Assembly: GCA_946499275.1 (NCBI GenBank)
Contig: CAMMRL010000002.1
Coordinates: 17,654-81,653 of the forward strand
Length of the DNA: 64,000 nt
Direction: 5' to 3'
Origin: an uncultured Clostridia bacterium
GTDB taxonomy: Bacteria > Bacillota > Clostridia > Oscillospirales > Acutalibacteraceae
Shown piece by piece: positions 44,583 through 53,086 of this stretch (positions within the stretch are counted from its first letter, which is position 1; every line of letters begins with the position of its first letter). The position numbers were made by a program, and so were the translations under genes. A model generated the notes under the pieces. That model made no database searches and was not told the origin of the DNA. It saw only the letters and a program-made list of their open reading frames with translations.

Positions 44583-45752
44583 TCAACGCCAGGTTTCAAA
44601 TAGCGTGGCTTGGGACATATGGCCGCCGGCGGATATAACGCTGACGCCAAAACGGGCCTTTCGTCTCGACATCTCCCATAAAAGGGTAACATCCATACGC
44701 AGTCCGGTTGCGCCAACTGGATAGCCCAGCGCTATATTTCCGCCGTTGACATTCACCCGCTCGGGAGGAATCCCCAGTGCTTCTATTACCGCCAGCCCTT
44801 GAGCGGCAAATGCTTCATTAATTTCGTACAGATCCACCTCTGCAACGGACAGAGAAGCTCGGCTCAACAGTTGCTGCACGCACAAGCCCATCGCTTCGCC
44901 GACGTTATGTAGTGGCACGCCAATGGAAAGATAGTCCTTGATTATCGCTTTCGGCCGAATTCCGTTTTTCAGCGCCGTTCGCTCTTCCATCAGCAAGATG
45001 GCCGCGGCGCAGTCGGAAATCGGCGCAGCAGTATACCGTGTGTGCAGGCCGTCTTTCAAAAACAACGGTTCCGCATGCTGAAAATCATGGAATGAAGCAT
45101 CGTTTTGTACGGTCTCATCCGCACAAAGATAAGCCGGTTTGTCTCCCCCATCGTAAGGAACCGGCAGTATTTCCTCCTGCAGGCAGCCGGAATTTTGTGC
45201 ACGGCGTGCTTTCTCCAAACTTTGATAGGCATAGTGATCCAACTTTTCCCGGCAAAACCCATATTTTCTGCTAAGCATTTCCGCCAGATAAGCCATGTCG
45301 TTCTCTTGAATCTGTTCCGCTACCGAATCATAAAACGGCAGATTGCCCTGGATAGCGTTTTTTATCTTCTGCTTCATTACGCCCAGGATATGGGGAGAAT
45401 TGCTATTTTTTTCAACACCCCCGATCAGAACCGTATCCGCTCTACCGCATTGTATGGCCTGTATGCCCTGGAAAAGGGCCTCATCCGACGAAGCGCAGGT
45501 TTTACTAACTGTCGCGGCCGGAATCGACGGCGAAAGGGCGGCGGATAATACCGCTTTGCGGCACAAATTATCGCGCTCCACAGGAAAAGCGGAACCCGCC
45601 AGCGCCACATCAATCGGAACGCCCTTTGTACTGTCCGCTACTTTTCGAAAGACTTGAGCGAGCATCTCCACATCGCTCACGCCACTAAGCACACCGGGAA
45701 TTTTTCCACAAGGAGTCCGCCGAGCGGATATAACCGCTATGTTTCTATCCAT
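44583..45752 (-). CDS. Thiolase-like protein lacking two catalytic residues
   Basis: 389 residues of thiolase fold. The nucleophile is present (Cys86, SKTCASSDEAL), as is YEINEAFAAQ. The catalytic His of the GHP motif is Tyr344 (ALGYPVGATG), and the second active Cys of CxGG is Ser374 (VISAGGHM). The surrounding sequence is otherwise well conserved, so the changes are not general decay. It may be an acyl transfer or priming enzyme, or catalytically altered. The ATG at 45752 follows AAGGGGGACGG; the frame runs 117 codons further upstream through the flavodoxin gene without support. It is cotranscribed with the flavodoxin upstream and the HemN-like gene downstream. Confidence 0.85.
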   Translation of the reverse strand: MDRNIAVISARRTPCGKIPGVLSGVSDVEMLAQVFRKVADSTKGVPIDVALAGSAFPVERDNLCRKAVLSAALSPSIPAATVSKTCASSDEALFQGIQAIQCGRADTVLIGGVEKNSNSPHILGVMKQKIKNAIQGNLPFYDSVAEQIQENDMAYLAEMLSRKYGFCREKLDHYAYQSLEKARRAQNSGCLQEEILPVPYDGGDKPAYLCADETVQNDASFHDFQHAEPLFLKDGLHTRYTAAPISDCAAAILLMEERTALKNGIRPKAIIKDYLSIGVPLHNVGEAMGLCVQQLLSRASLSVAEVDLYEINEAFAAQGLAVIEALGIPPERVNVNGGNIALGYPVGATGLRMDVTLLWEMSRRKARFGVSVISAGGHMSQATLFETWR

Positions 45753-46300
45753 ACATTCCGTCCCCCTTGTGGGGAATCCATTAGCCAAGCGGCTATCTCT
45801 TCCCCGAATTGCAGGCATTGCCGCCTGTCCCGCTGATCCTGCCACTGAATCTTTTCCGAGTGAAAATCGGGCTGCCGAGCATCGATTCGGCGTAAAAGGC
45901 GCTCCATGGCCTTCCTGTCGGATACGGTGAGTGAATCCCAGAGCAGCTTTCCCGGCAACGACCGAGTCATAACTGGAATACAAGGGGACAGATAGTGCAG
46001 AAGAAGTTCTAAAAACCCCTGGCAAGCGTCCTGATATACTGTCGACTGCGCCCACGATGTGATGAATATGAACACCGGAACGCGACAAAGTGCGGTTTTG
46101 CATTTATCGATAAATTCTATCATTTCTTTAGCCGGCTTCCCAATAAAAATCGGCGTCCCCAAAACCAGAAAATCGGCAGCAGCGATGGGGCGATTCGATA
46201 CTGGTTCGACGGAAATCGGAAAAGGAAGCCCTTCGCCGATCCACCGGCAAACCTGCTCGGTGGATCCATATCTAGTCGCGTAAATCAAAAGTCCTTTCAT
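45737..46300 (-). CDS. Flavodoxin-domain protein
   Basis: 187 residues. LLIYATRYGSTEQVCRWIGEGL is an FMN phosphate loop and VLGTPIFIGKPAKEMIEFID the second flavin block, as in flavodoxins and HemG-type proteins. It is a likely electron carrier for the cluster's radical SAM enzymes or the dehydratase activator. The ATG at 46300 is 16 bp after the B12 radical SAM gene. Confidence 0.82.
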   Translation of the reverse strand: MKGLLIYATRYGSTEQVCRWIGEGLPFPISVEPVSNRPIAAADFLVLGTPIFIGKPAKEMIEFIDKCKTALCRVPVFIFITSWAQSTVYQDACQGFLELLLHYLSPCIPVMTRSLPGKLLWDSLTVSDRKAMERLLRRIDARQPDFHSEKIQWQDQRDRRQCLQFGEEIAAWLMDSPQGGRNVWIET

Positions 46301-46316
46301 GTCCTGTTTCCGTCCA

Positions 46317-47915
46317 TTAACTGAAAAAATTATCCTTAAAGATTTGTATTCCCAATTCCTCCCTGCCTTTTCGGATTATGTCCAACGATTCTTCTACAGA
46401 CATTCCCTTCGTGGTGCGGTAGGGGTAGCCGAGGGCGACAAATCCCGTATCGTCGTAACGAATCAGATTGGTATCATCCAAGTCGACTACTCCATAGTCT
46501 TCAGAATGTTGACGCATATCGGAAATCATGCCGAAGTGAACGATGTATACCCAGTAATAATAACGGCGGTTATCTCGCAGGAATCGGATAGAATCCCACG
46601 CTTCTTCTCTTGTTTCTGTCGGGAAACCAATTAAGCAGCTCAAAATACTCTGGATACCCGCGCTGTGCATATTCTTCAGTACCTGGAGCATATTTTCCGG
46701 CGTGTTCCCTTTACTCATCAGGTTAAGCATGCGCTGGTTCGCGGATTCAAACCCGAACAGCACCGTATGAAGCCCGCTTTCATGTAGCCGACGGCAGAGT
46801 CCAGCGGTAAATCCGCTGTCAAGCCGCAGGTATGCGTCATACCGCAGGCACATCCCACGGCTCAATATACCATCGGCCATTTTTTCCATCAGCTGAGGAT
46901 GGATGGCATCGTCAATAAATTGAAAGGCATGGATATCATACTGTTTCTTCATTTCATGGAAATGATCGAGTACGGTATCGATTCTTCGCGTGATATAGCC
47001 TTTATTATCCCGGTAGCTGCAAAACGCGCATTTTCCCCAGTAACAGCCGCGGGAAAACTGATAGGGAAGCTTGGCGTAAACATATTTCTCTAATGGCAGA
47101 TCGGAAAAATCCGGAAGAGGGATTTCTTCCATTCGGGTGATTTTTTCTTCCTTGTTAACTATCAACTTTCCGGATTCGTTAAAAGCAACGAGACTGGGTA
47201 CATTCTCAATTCCTTCCCCCTTTTCGATCGCCCGGATATACCGTTCCATCGCTATTTCCCCCATGCCGACGATCAGCCCGTCGAAAGCGGCGCGAAACGG
47301 CGGATGTTCCACAAACAGCTTCCAAAACAAGGAAACCTGCGGCCCGCCCATGACAACCCGAGCTTTCGGGAACCATTTTTTGATCTCCCGTCCCAGTAAA
47401 AAAGCATAGAAAATTTGGCTGGTAAAGGGGATGGATATTCCAATGATGTCCGCCGGGTTTTGCTGCAGCCACGGCCTTATCCGTTCCCGCATAAACCGAA
47501 TAATCCTGTTTTTATCCTGTTCCATATCCGTCAAAGCATAGGCCTTTTTTATCTTATCTAGTGAATCCGGCCGGAAACAGACCTCGAATATATCCGAACC
47601 GGCAATGCGGAGATAGGTATTGATCAGTTTCTGCGCGCGGTCTTCCCGCCCGGTAATGCCTTCCCTAGCAAAAACATCTTTCGCCGCTTGAAAACGGCCG
47701 TGTAGTTCTTTCAGCGAGTAATGCAGACCGCACTCATAAAAATAACGCTGAACTTTTTCAAAACCTCCGGTTATGATCTCGTCCATAATCTCCACGTTAA
47801 AATCATGAACCGCGCAAGCTATCTTCTTGGAACGCAAATAGCCTTTCAGCATCGGCAGCGCCAAATGCGGGAATTCGTGAACGCTTAGCGGGGGATTCAA
47901 TAGACATACCTGCAT
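46317..47915 (-). CDS. B12-binding radical SAM protein with C-x4-C-x2-C cluster motif
   Basis: 532 residues. N-terminal cobalamin-binding Rossmann-like region, with an insertion of about 100 helical residues, reaches VVMGGPQVS and GLIVGMGEIAMERYI. The radical SAM core begins SRGCYWGKCAFCS (Cys291, 296, 299; spacing C-x4-C-x2-C). GFESANQRMLNLMSKG and CLIGFPTETREEA are further core blocks. Typical members methylate unactivated carbons or rearrange rings. The ATG at 47915 follows GAGGAGGGGAAACG. It is one of four B12-type radical SAM genes in the cluster; substrate unknown. Confidence 0.88.
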   Translation of the reverse strand: MQVCLLNPPLSVHEFPHLALPMLKGYLRSKKIACAVHDFNVEIMDEIITGGFEKVQRYFYECGLHYSLKELHGRFQAAKDVFAREGITGREDRAQKLINTYLRIAGSDIFEVCFRPDSLDKIKKAYALTDMEQDKNRIIRFMRERIRPWLQQNPADIIGISIPFTSQIFYAFLLGREIKKWFPKARVVMGGPQVSLFWKLFVEHPPFRAAFDGLIVGMGEIAMERYIRAIEKGEGIENVPSLVAFNESGKLIVNKEEKITRMEEIPLPDFSDLPLEKYVYAKLPYQFSRGCYWGKCAFCSYRDNKGYITRRIDTVLDHFHEMKKQYDIHAFQFIDDAIHPQLMEKMADGILSRGMCLRYDAYLRLDSGFTAGLCRRLHESGLHTVLFGFESANQRMLNLMSKGNTPENMLQVLKNMHSAGIQSILSCLIGFPTETREEAWDSIRFLRDNRRYYYWVYIVHFGMISDMRQHSEDYGVVDLDDTNLIRYDDTGFVALGYPYRTTKGMSVEESLDIIRKGREELGIQIFKDNFFS

Positions 47916-48012
47916 CGTTTCCCCTCCTCTCTACGGGAATACAGTTGTATTTTACCTTTCCCTCCACAGCCGAAACAGGTGCGAAAGGTTTCCTTTCCAG
48001 CGCTTGAGTTCC

Positions 48013-49095
48013 TCATAACGCCAACTCCTCAAAGGTACACATTCTGCTGGATACGGAAAGGGCCGTCTCGATTACCTGCATCGCCAGCGGGCAGCCTGTT
48101 CCCTCTCCCAGGCGCATGTTCAGCTCCAGCATCGGAGACAACCCTAAGGCATCGGCTGCCAGTTGATATGCGGGCTCGGTGGAGCGGTGGGAAGCGAACA
48201 GACATGTATGGACAAGCGGCTGTAGGAAGCTGGCGAGCAGGGCCGCCGCAATGGCGATCAGCCCGTCTACCACCACCGGGATCCGGTAATAAGCGGCGCC
48301 AAGATACAAACCGGTCATTGCGGCAATGTCCAACCCTCCTACCTTGGAGAGGATATCCAGGCCGTCTCCGGGAATTGGCTGAAGAAGAACCAGAGCGTTT
48401 TGGATTACCCGTTTTTTCCGCACCAAACCGTCCGGAGAAAGGCCGGCACCGGTGCCCACAAAACGGTTTTCCCGGATATCCAAGCCGGCAAAAATACAAG
48501 CGGTGGCGGTGGTTGTATTAGCCATTCCCACTTCACCGGCGCCCAGAATATCGAAGGATTCTTTTTTCGCCCACGCCGCGTAATCGAATCCGATCTGAAT
48601 CGCCCGTTCCACGATTGTCCGCGGCATAGCGGGTTTCCCTCTGGCAAAGTTTCGGGTTCCGTCCATCAACTTGCGGTTGTCTATCCGGGGATGGTTCAGT
48701 TCCCCTTTCACCCCCATATTCACCAGCTTCAGCTCCACGTTATTGGCATCGCAGATCACATTGATCCCGCACCGCCGAGTTTCGGCATAACTGAGCAGCA
48801 TTTTACGAGTAAATTCCTGAGGTGCGGAAGCGACGCCTTCTTCATAAATCCCGTTATCCGCTGCAAAAAGGATAAGCCCTTTTTTTCGTATAAAATTGTT
48901 CGTCCGCCCAGTGATCCCCGCGTATTGGACGGCGATTTCTTCCAATACGCCAAGACTGCCCGCAGGTTTGGCCTGGCGTCTCTGCCTTTCCCGTACGGTA
49001 TTTTGTGCAGACGCATCTTCCCCGCGTATTTCCTTTATTCTTTCTTTATAGGGATTCGAAGATGGACGCTGCGGCTTTTCGCAGGGTGCGTTCAT
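48013..49095 (-). CDS. cobT: Nicotinate-nucleotide-dimethylbenzimidazole phosphoribosyltransferase
   Basis: About 360 residues. Activates the lower ligand base for cobalamin. KPAGSLGVLEEIAVQYAGI, LFAADNGIYEEGVASAPQE, LGAGEVGMANTTTATA, GGLDIAAMTGL and the catalytic Glu in MRLGEGTGCPLA are all present. The ATG at 49095 follows AGAGGGGAACT; the frame runs 62 codons upstream inside the neighbouring gene without support. A cobalamin gene inside a cluster with four B12 radical SAM enzymes suggests that it helps supply or tailor their cofactor. Confidence 0.93.
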   Translation of the reverse strand: MNAPCEKPQRPSSNPYKERIKEIRGEDASAQNTVRERQRRQAKPAGSLGVLEEIAVQYAGITGRTNNFIRKKGLILFAADNGIYEEGVASAPQEFTRKMLLSYAETRRCGINVICDANNVELKLVNMGVKGELNHPRIDNRKLMDGTRNFARGKPAMPRTIVERAIQIGFDYAAWAKKESFDILGAGEVGMANTTTATACIFAGLDIRENRFVGTGAGLSPDGLVRKKRVIQNALVLLQPIPGDGLDILSKVGGLDIAAMTGLYLGAAYYRIPVVVDGLIAIAAALLASFLQPLVHTCLFASHRSTEPAYQLAADALGLSPMLELNMRLGEGTGCPLAMQVIETALSVSSRMCTFEELAL

Positions 49096-49100
49096 AATGG

Positions 49101-50396
49101 TTAGTTCCCCTCTTCCGATTCGTCGTTTTCCAAATATCCATGGTGAAAATACCGATATACGCGCCGGATCCGCTCCGGTGAATTGATACGCGCCAAAAGC
49201 TCCCGGTATTTTGAGCGAAAGCACTCTTCCGTCAGGTGTTTTAAAGGGTATAGTAAGGTAAAGCCATCGTACCGGCTCCAATCGTCCGGGAGCAGCACGT
49301 CTCTTTCGACCATTTCCCGGTACATTTCGGTACCGGGAAATGGCGTAGATACAGTGATATTAGTGCCGTAGAGACAAGTGTCCAGGATGAATTCATATAA
49401 CCGATCAAACGTCGCCGATGTATCGTCTTCCAGCCCTAGCACAAAACTACCCACCACCCCAATTCCTCGGCTTTGAACAGCGGAAACCGCCGCCCCATAT
49501 ACAGGCAGCCTTTTTTCCTTAAACCCGGATGCATTGATCCGATGCAGATTGCTTTCATTCAGGCTTTCGAAACCGATCAACAATTTTCGACATCCAGCCG
49601 TAGCCATCTTGTCCAAAAGTCGGTGCTTATTGCCTATGGAAACGTCGGTAAAGGCGTACCATTCTACTGCATTTTCCTTCAGGATGTCCAGGATAGAATC
49701 CGTGTAGGCTGAGTTTATACAAAAATTATCGTCGGTAAAAAACAAAAAAGGCCGTTTCCACAGGGATAGAATCACCGCAATTTCCCGTCTAGCCTGTTCC
49801 CTTGTCTTCCGGCGGACCGCCTTCCCATAGATTTTGGAGGACAGGCAAAACCGGCACTGATGGGGGCAGCCGCGGGAAAGCTGTACCGGCACGCTTTTAT
49901 AGGGGTATTTCACCGCCAAATCATATCGGGGAACGGGAGAGAGCTCCAAGGATGGGTGCAGGCAGGCGCGGTAAATCTTCCGTGCCCTCCCCTGCACTTC
50001 CTCGCGAAGAAATACGGGCAGCAATTCTTCACTTTCTCCCACAAAGATCACGTCCGCATGACTAGCCGCCTCGTCCGGGCAAACGGTGACATGCGGGCCG
50101 CCCATCAAAACCCGGCTTCCCCGGCAACGGAAACGGTCTGCAATGCGGTACGCTTCCGGTGCCTGTGCGGTAGAGGGAGATAGGAATACATAGGTAAACG
50201 TCCGCTCCGGCACCCCTTCAAATGTTTGATCCACATAGATGATTTCCCATGAGACCGGAAGGAGCGCGGCCACAGTAAGCAAGCCCAAGTTAGGCGTACT
50301 CCATAGACGGTCGCGGGAACGGAATTCCGCCAGCCGACGGTCGCCTGTGGAAAGCGCATTCCGGACAGTTAAGGCAAGCAACAAAACAGTGACCAC
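49101..50396 (-). CDS. B12-binding radical SAM protein
   Basis: 431 residues. Cobalamin-binding domain (about 30-150, VLMGGPHVTVCPDEAA, VIFVGESEELLPVFL) and radical SAM core with SRGCPHQCRFCLS (Cys177, 181, 184). FFTDDNFCIN, IGFESLNESNLHRINASG and GVVGSFVLGLEDD follow, with the C-terminal PFPGTEMYREM. It closely resembles the gene at 63042, in HQCRFC, the TVYTPYPGT/TVSTPFPGT block and the ending, so the two are probably paralogues. The GTG at 50396 follows AGGAGGGATTGCG. Confidence 0.88.
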   Translation of the reverse strand: MVTVLLLALTVRNALSTGDRRLAEFRSRDRLWSTPNLGLLTVAALLPVSWEIIYVDQTFEGVPERTFTYVFLSPSTAQAPEAYRIADRFRCRGSRVLMGGPHVTVCPDEAASHADVIFVGESEELLPVFLREEVQGRARKIYRACLHPSLELSPVPRYDLAVKYPYKSVPVQLSRGCPHQCRFCLSSKIYGKAVRRKTREQARREIAVILSLWKRPFLFFTDDNFCINSAYTDSILDILKENAVEWYAFTDVSIGNKHRLLDKMATAGCRKLLIGFESLNESNLHRINASGFKEKRLPVYGAAVSAVQSRGIGVVGSFVLGLEDDTSATFDRLYEFILDTCLYGTNITVSTPFPGTEMYREMVERDVLLPDDWSRYDGFTLLYPLKHLTEECFRSKYRELLARINSPERIRRVYRYFHHGYLENDESEEGN

Positions 50397-50411
50397 CGCA
50401 ATCCCTCCTTC

Positions 50412-51224
50412 CTATTTTTGAATGCGCAAAGAATAAACTTCATTGCGCAGGGTGTCGGAGAACGTCAACACCCCGCCCGGCAGCGCGGCCATCGCACCGA
50501 TATGACCGAGTTTGGTGCCGTGCAGGCTTTTCCACAGGGTGGTATCCAACAGCCGCTCCAACTTTCCCCGTATCCGCCGGTACAAATAAATGGTTCGTAC
50601 CGTACTGATATATAAGTCGCCCTCCGCATCCGCCGTAACCGCGATTGGCCAAAAACCGGGCGGAACCTCTTCGATAGTCCCTGTACAGCACCCATCTTTT
50701 AGGCAATAGCACAGGACGCGTCCGCCGGCGGTATCCGTAATAAAAAGCTGCGTATTCCATACGAATATCCCAAACGGCTGCCGACAGGGTATTCCTTCCA
50801 GTACAGATACTTCCCCAGCCCTATTCCGGCGGCAGATCCGGTCGTGATGGAAATCCGTAAAATACAAATTTCCCCATTGGTCTGCGGCAACACTGCCGGG
50901 AAAGCAGAGAGACGGGAACAGCGCATCCGGCGCTACCAGCAGCTCCCAGGTTCTGTCCGTTTGCCGGATCCAGATCGTGTTGCTGAGTGCATCCGATACC
51001 ACGAGATGGCCGCCCAACCGCGTGATTGCCAACGGTTTGCGAAAAACGGTATTGACATCAATTGCCCGGAAGCAACGCCGGACCGGATCAAAACAGACCA
51101 GCCTTCGATTCCCCATGTCGACAACCCACAGATTCCGGTTTTTGCCGTCGCAGATTAGCCCCGAGGGAGAGGACAAACCGGCGTCTTTGTCGATCAGCGT
51201 GTGTGAGTCGACAATTTTACTCAT
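50412..51224 (-). CDS. NHL-repeat beta-propeller protein, stand-alone
   Basis: 270 residues without signal peptide. NHL-like blades recur: SSPSGLICDGKNRNLWVVDMGNRR, CFPGSVAADQWGNLYFTDFHHDR, RQPFGIFVWNTQLFITDTAGG, WPIAVTADAEGDLYISTV. It is diverged from the two larger NHL proteins and lacks their YSGDGG loops. NHL propellers usually bind proteins, RNA or lipids, so a scaffold or binding role is likely. Its ATG overlaps the ACP stop by 8 bp, which ties its expression to the carrier protein. Confidence 0.8.
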   Translation of the reverse strand: MSKIVDSHTLIDKDAGLSSPSGLICDGKNRNLWVVDMGNRRLVCFDPVRRCFRAIDVNTVFRKPLAITRLGGHLVVSDALSNTIWIRQTDRTWELLVAPDALFPSLCFPGSVAADQWGNLYFTDFHHDRICRRNRAGEVSVLEGIPCRQPFGIFVWNTQLFITDTAGGRVLCYCLKDGCCTGTIEEVPPGFWPIAVTADAEGDLYISTVRTIYLYRRIRGKLERLLDTTLWKSLHGTKLGHIGAMAALPGGVLTFSDTLRNEVYSLRIQK

Positions 51225-51471
51225 CTTTTAGGTATCCGCGGACTAAGTCCGCGAACGATGCGATATCCCGAATACGGTCCATATTCAAATCGCTGTCGTC
51301 GATTTCGATGTCGTAAGCTTCTTCGATTTCAACGAGGATGGATAAGGCCAAAATGGAATCAATGCCGAGTGTCAGCAAGGGCGTGTGATAATCCAGCGAA
51401 TCAATTTTACTCTGATCTTTCATGCGGGAAACGATGATTTCTTTTACTTTTTCTTCAATATTCCGGTTCAT
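51217..51471 (-). CDS. Acyl carrier protein (PKS/NRPS-like)
   Basis: 84 residues; attachment Ser39 in TLGIDSILALSILVEIEEAY. The DSI variant differs from the FAS ACP at 41626. The ATG at 51471 follows TAGGAGGTTGTTT; the frame extends nine codons upstream without support. It lies between an NHL-GGDEF gene and an NHL gene, possibly the carrier on which radical SAM modifications occur (inference). Confidence 0.88.
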   Translation of the reverse strand: MNRNIEEKVKEIIVSRMKDQSKIDSLDYHTPLLTLGIDSILALSILVEIEEAYDIEIDDSDLNMDRIRDIASFADLVRGYLKDE

Positions 51472-51507
51472 AAACAACCTCCTAATTTTTAAATACATTG
51501 ATAAATA

Positions 51508-53064
51508 TTAAAAACAAATACTGCACAGACGGTTATTCGCCCCGTCCAGGATATATAGGGTGTTTCGGTATACCGCCAAACCGTTGGGATTGGCCAGGGC
51601 AAACCCTCTTACGCTCTCCCCCGGACGACCGGTACCGGTTCCCACTCCCCCCGCCAGGGTAAAAAGGCGCTTGTCCCCGGCCGGAAGAATTCGTACGGCC
51701 TGATTGCCGGCATCCGCGATAAACAAATTGCCCTGGGCATCTCCGCAGACCGCAACAGGGTTATGGAGACATGCTTCCCGCGCGTCACCTCCGTCTCCAG
51801 AATATCCGGGGCGGCCACACCCGGCGACCGTATCAATCCTACCTGAAGACAGGTCGATTTCCCGGATCCGGTGGTTTCCGTAATCGGCCAAAAACAGCCT
51901 GTCTCCAGCACCGTTTATCCCGATACCGTAAATTTCTTGAAACTGCGCGTTGAGGGCGTCACCGCCGTCTCCGGAATAGCCAAAGTGCCCGCTACCGGCG
52001 AAAGGGCGTATCCTTCCATCCCGACCGACACAGCGCAGACGGTTATTCGCGATATCGTCGATATATACGTTACCTTCACAGTCGCTCACCACACCGCCGG
52101 GTTTATTCAGCAGCGAACGGGCCGCCGGGCCGCCGTCTCCGGAATCCCCCGCCCTCCCCATGCCAGCCAACGTCTCAATGGAGGAATCCTTCCGGCTGAC
52201 CCTCCGCACCACATCGTTTCCTGTATCGGCGATATATACCAAGTCTCCCCGGCACCAAAGCCCGGTTGGTTTGTTCAGGCAGGCGGACAGCGCACTACCA
52301 CCGTCTCCGGAATAGCCGAAATGCCCGCACCCGGCAACCCGGAAAATATCCCGCGGTCCGCAATAAACGATTTGATGGGAATCCTGATCGGCAATATAAA
52401 CCCCGCCATGTTCGTCGGCCGCGATGGCCTGGGGCTCCCAAAGGAGCCCCTGTTCCCTCGGCATCGCATCCTGCAAGGTGCCGATACGGTCGGGCCCTCC
52501 GGCAACCACACGCACGACGGCGTCCGGCGCGTAAAGGACACGGGAAGCATTGCACCCATCCTCCTGAAGTTGTAAGCCGCCGCTCCCTATTTTCCAGCGG
52601 TAACTAAAAACTTGGTTCCTCCGCAGAGCCTTCGCCATAAACAGGGCGGTCACCGCTTTTTGAAGAAGCGCCGTTCCCTCTCTGGCGTCCTCCGGGAAAT
52701 TCACAACCCCAGCGCTGAAACTGATCCGAAGGGAACGATAAGCCTCCGGCAGCCCCTCGGTAAACCGGTAGTGCCGGAAAGCCCTCCGGATCTGATCCGC
52801 CGTCCGAACGCCGTTTTCCAGATTCGCTCCGGGAAGAAGGAGAGCGAATTCATCACCTCCGGCATCGATAAGCCGTGCGTTACGTCCCTCGTTTTTGGCC
52901 GCCCTCTCCAAGAAACGGCGGATTTGTCCCAACATGGTTTCGCAGGCAAATGATGAAAAACGAAGGCGATATCGGAGAAAAAAGTCGATATCCAAAAGAA
53001 TAAGCGTATACCGTCCTGTGCGGCCGGCGACCTCTTCCTTGATTATTTTTAAAAGTTTCCGCAC
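51508..53064 (-). CDS. GGDEF domain-NHL beta-propeller fusion, signature intact
   Basis: 518 residues. GGDEF-type domain (1-155) with LILLDIDFF and an exact GGDEF at 69-73, but the usual N-x-x-G-H-x-x-G-D helix is changed (RYRLRFSSFACETML), so cyclase activity is uncertain. A 6-7 blade NHL propeller fills the rest, with repeated loops of the FGYSGDGG type and VYIADTGNDVVRR/NLFIADAGNQAVR. No membrane segment. The GTG at 53064 is seven bases after AAAGGAG; the frame continues 26 codons into the upstream gene. It lies between a B12 radical SAM gene and an ACP. Confidence 0.85.
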   Translation of the reverse strand: MRKLLKIIKEEVAGRTGRYTLILLDIDFFLRYRLRFSSFACETMLGQIRRFLERAAKNEGRNARLIDAGGDEFALLLPGANLENGVRTADQIRRAFRHYRFTEGLPEAYRSLRISFSAGVVNFPEDAREGTALLQKAVTALFMAKALRRNQVFSYRWKIGSGGLQLQEDGCNASRVLYAPDAVVRVVAGGPDRIGTLQDAMPREQGLLWEPQAIAADEHGGVYIADQDSHQIVYCGPRDIFRVAGCGHFGYSGDGGSALSACLNKPTGLWCRGDLVYIADTGNDVVRRVSRKDSSIETLAGMGRAGDSGDGGPAARSLLNKPGGVVSDCEGNVYIDDIANNRLRCVGRDGRIRPFAGSGHFGYSGDGGDALNAQFQEIYGIGINGAGDRLFLADYGNHRIREIDLSSGRIDTVAGCGRPGYSGDGGDAREACLHNPVAVCGDAQGNLFIADAGNQAVRILPAGDKRLFTLAGGVGTGTGRPGESVRGFALANPNGLAVYRNTLYILDGANNRLCSICF

Positions 53065-53086
53065 CTCTTTTCTCCTTTCCCCGGTT

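Noticed and set aside
44583..46103. Thiolase start at 46103.
   Set aside because: The extra 117 codons overlap the flavodoxin gene in another frame; the ATG at 45752 has a strong ribosome site and matches the family N terminus.
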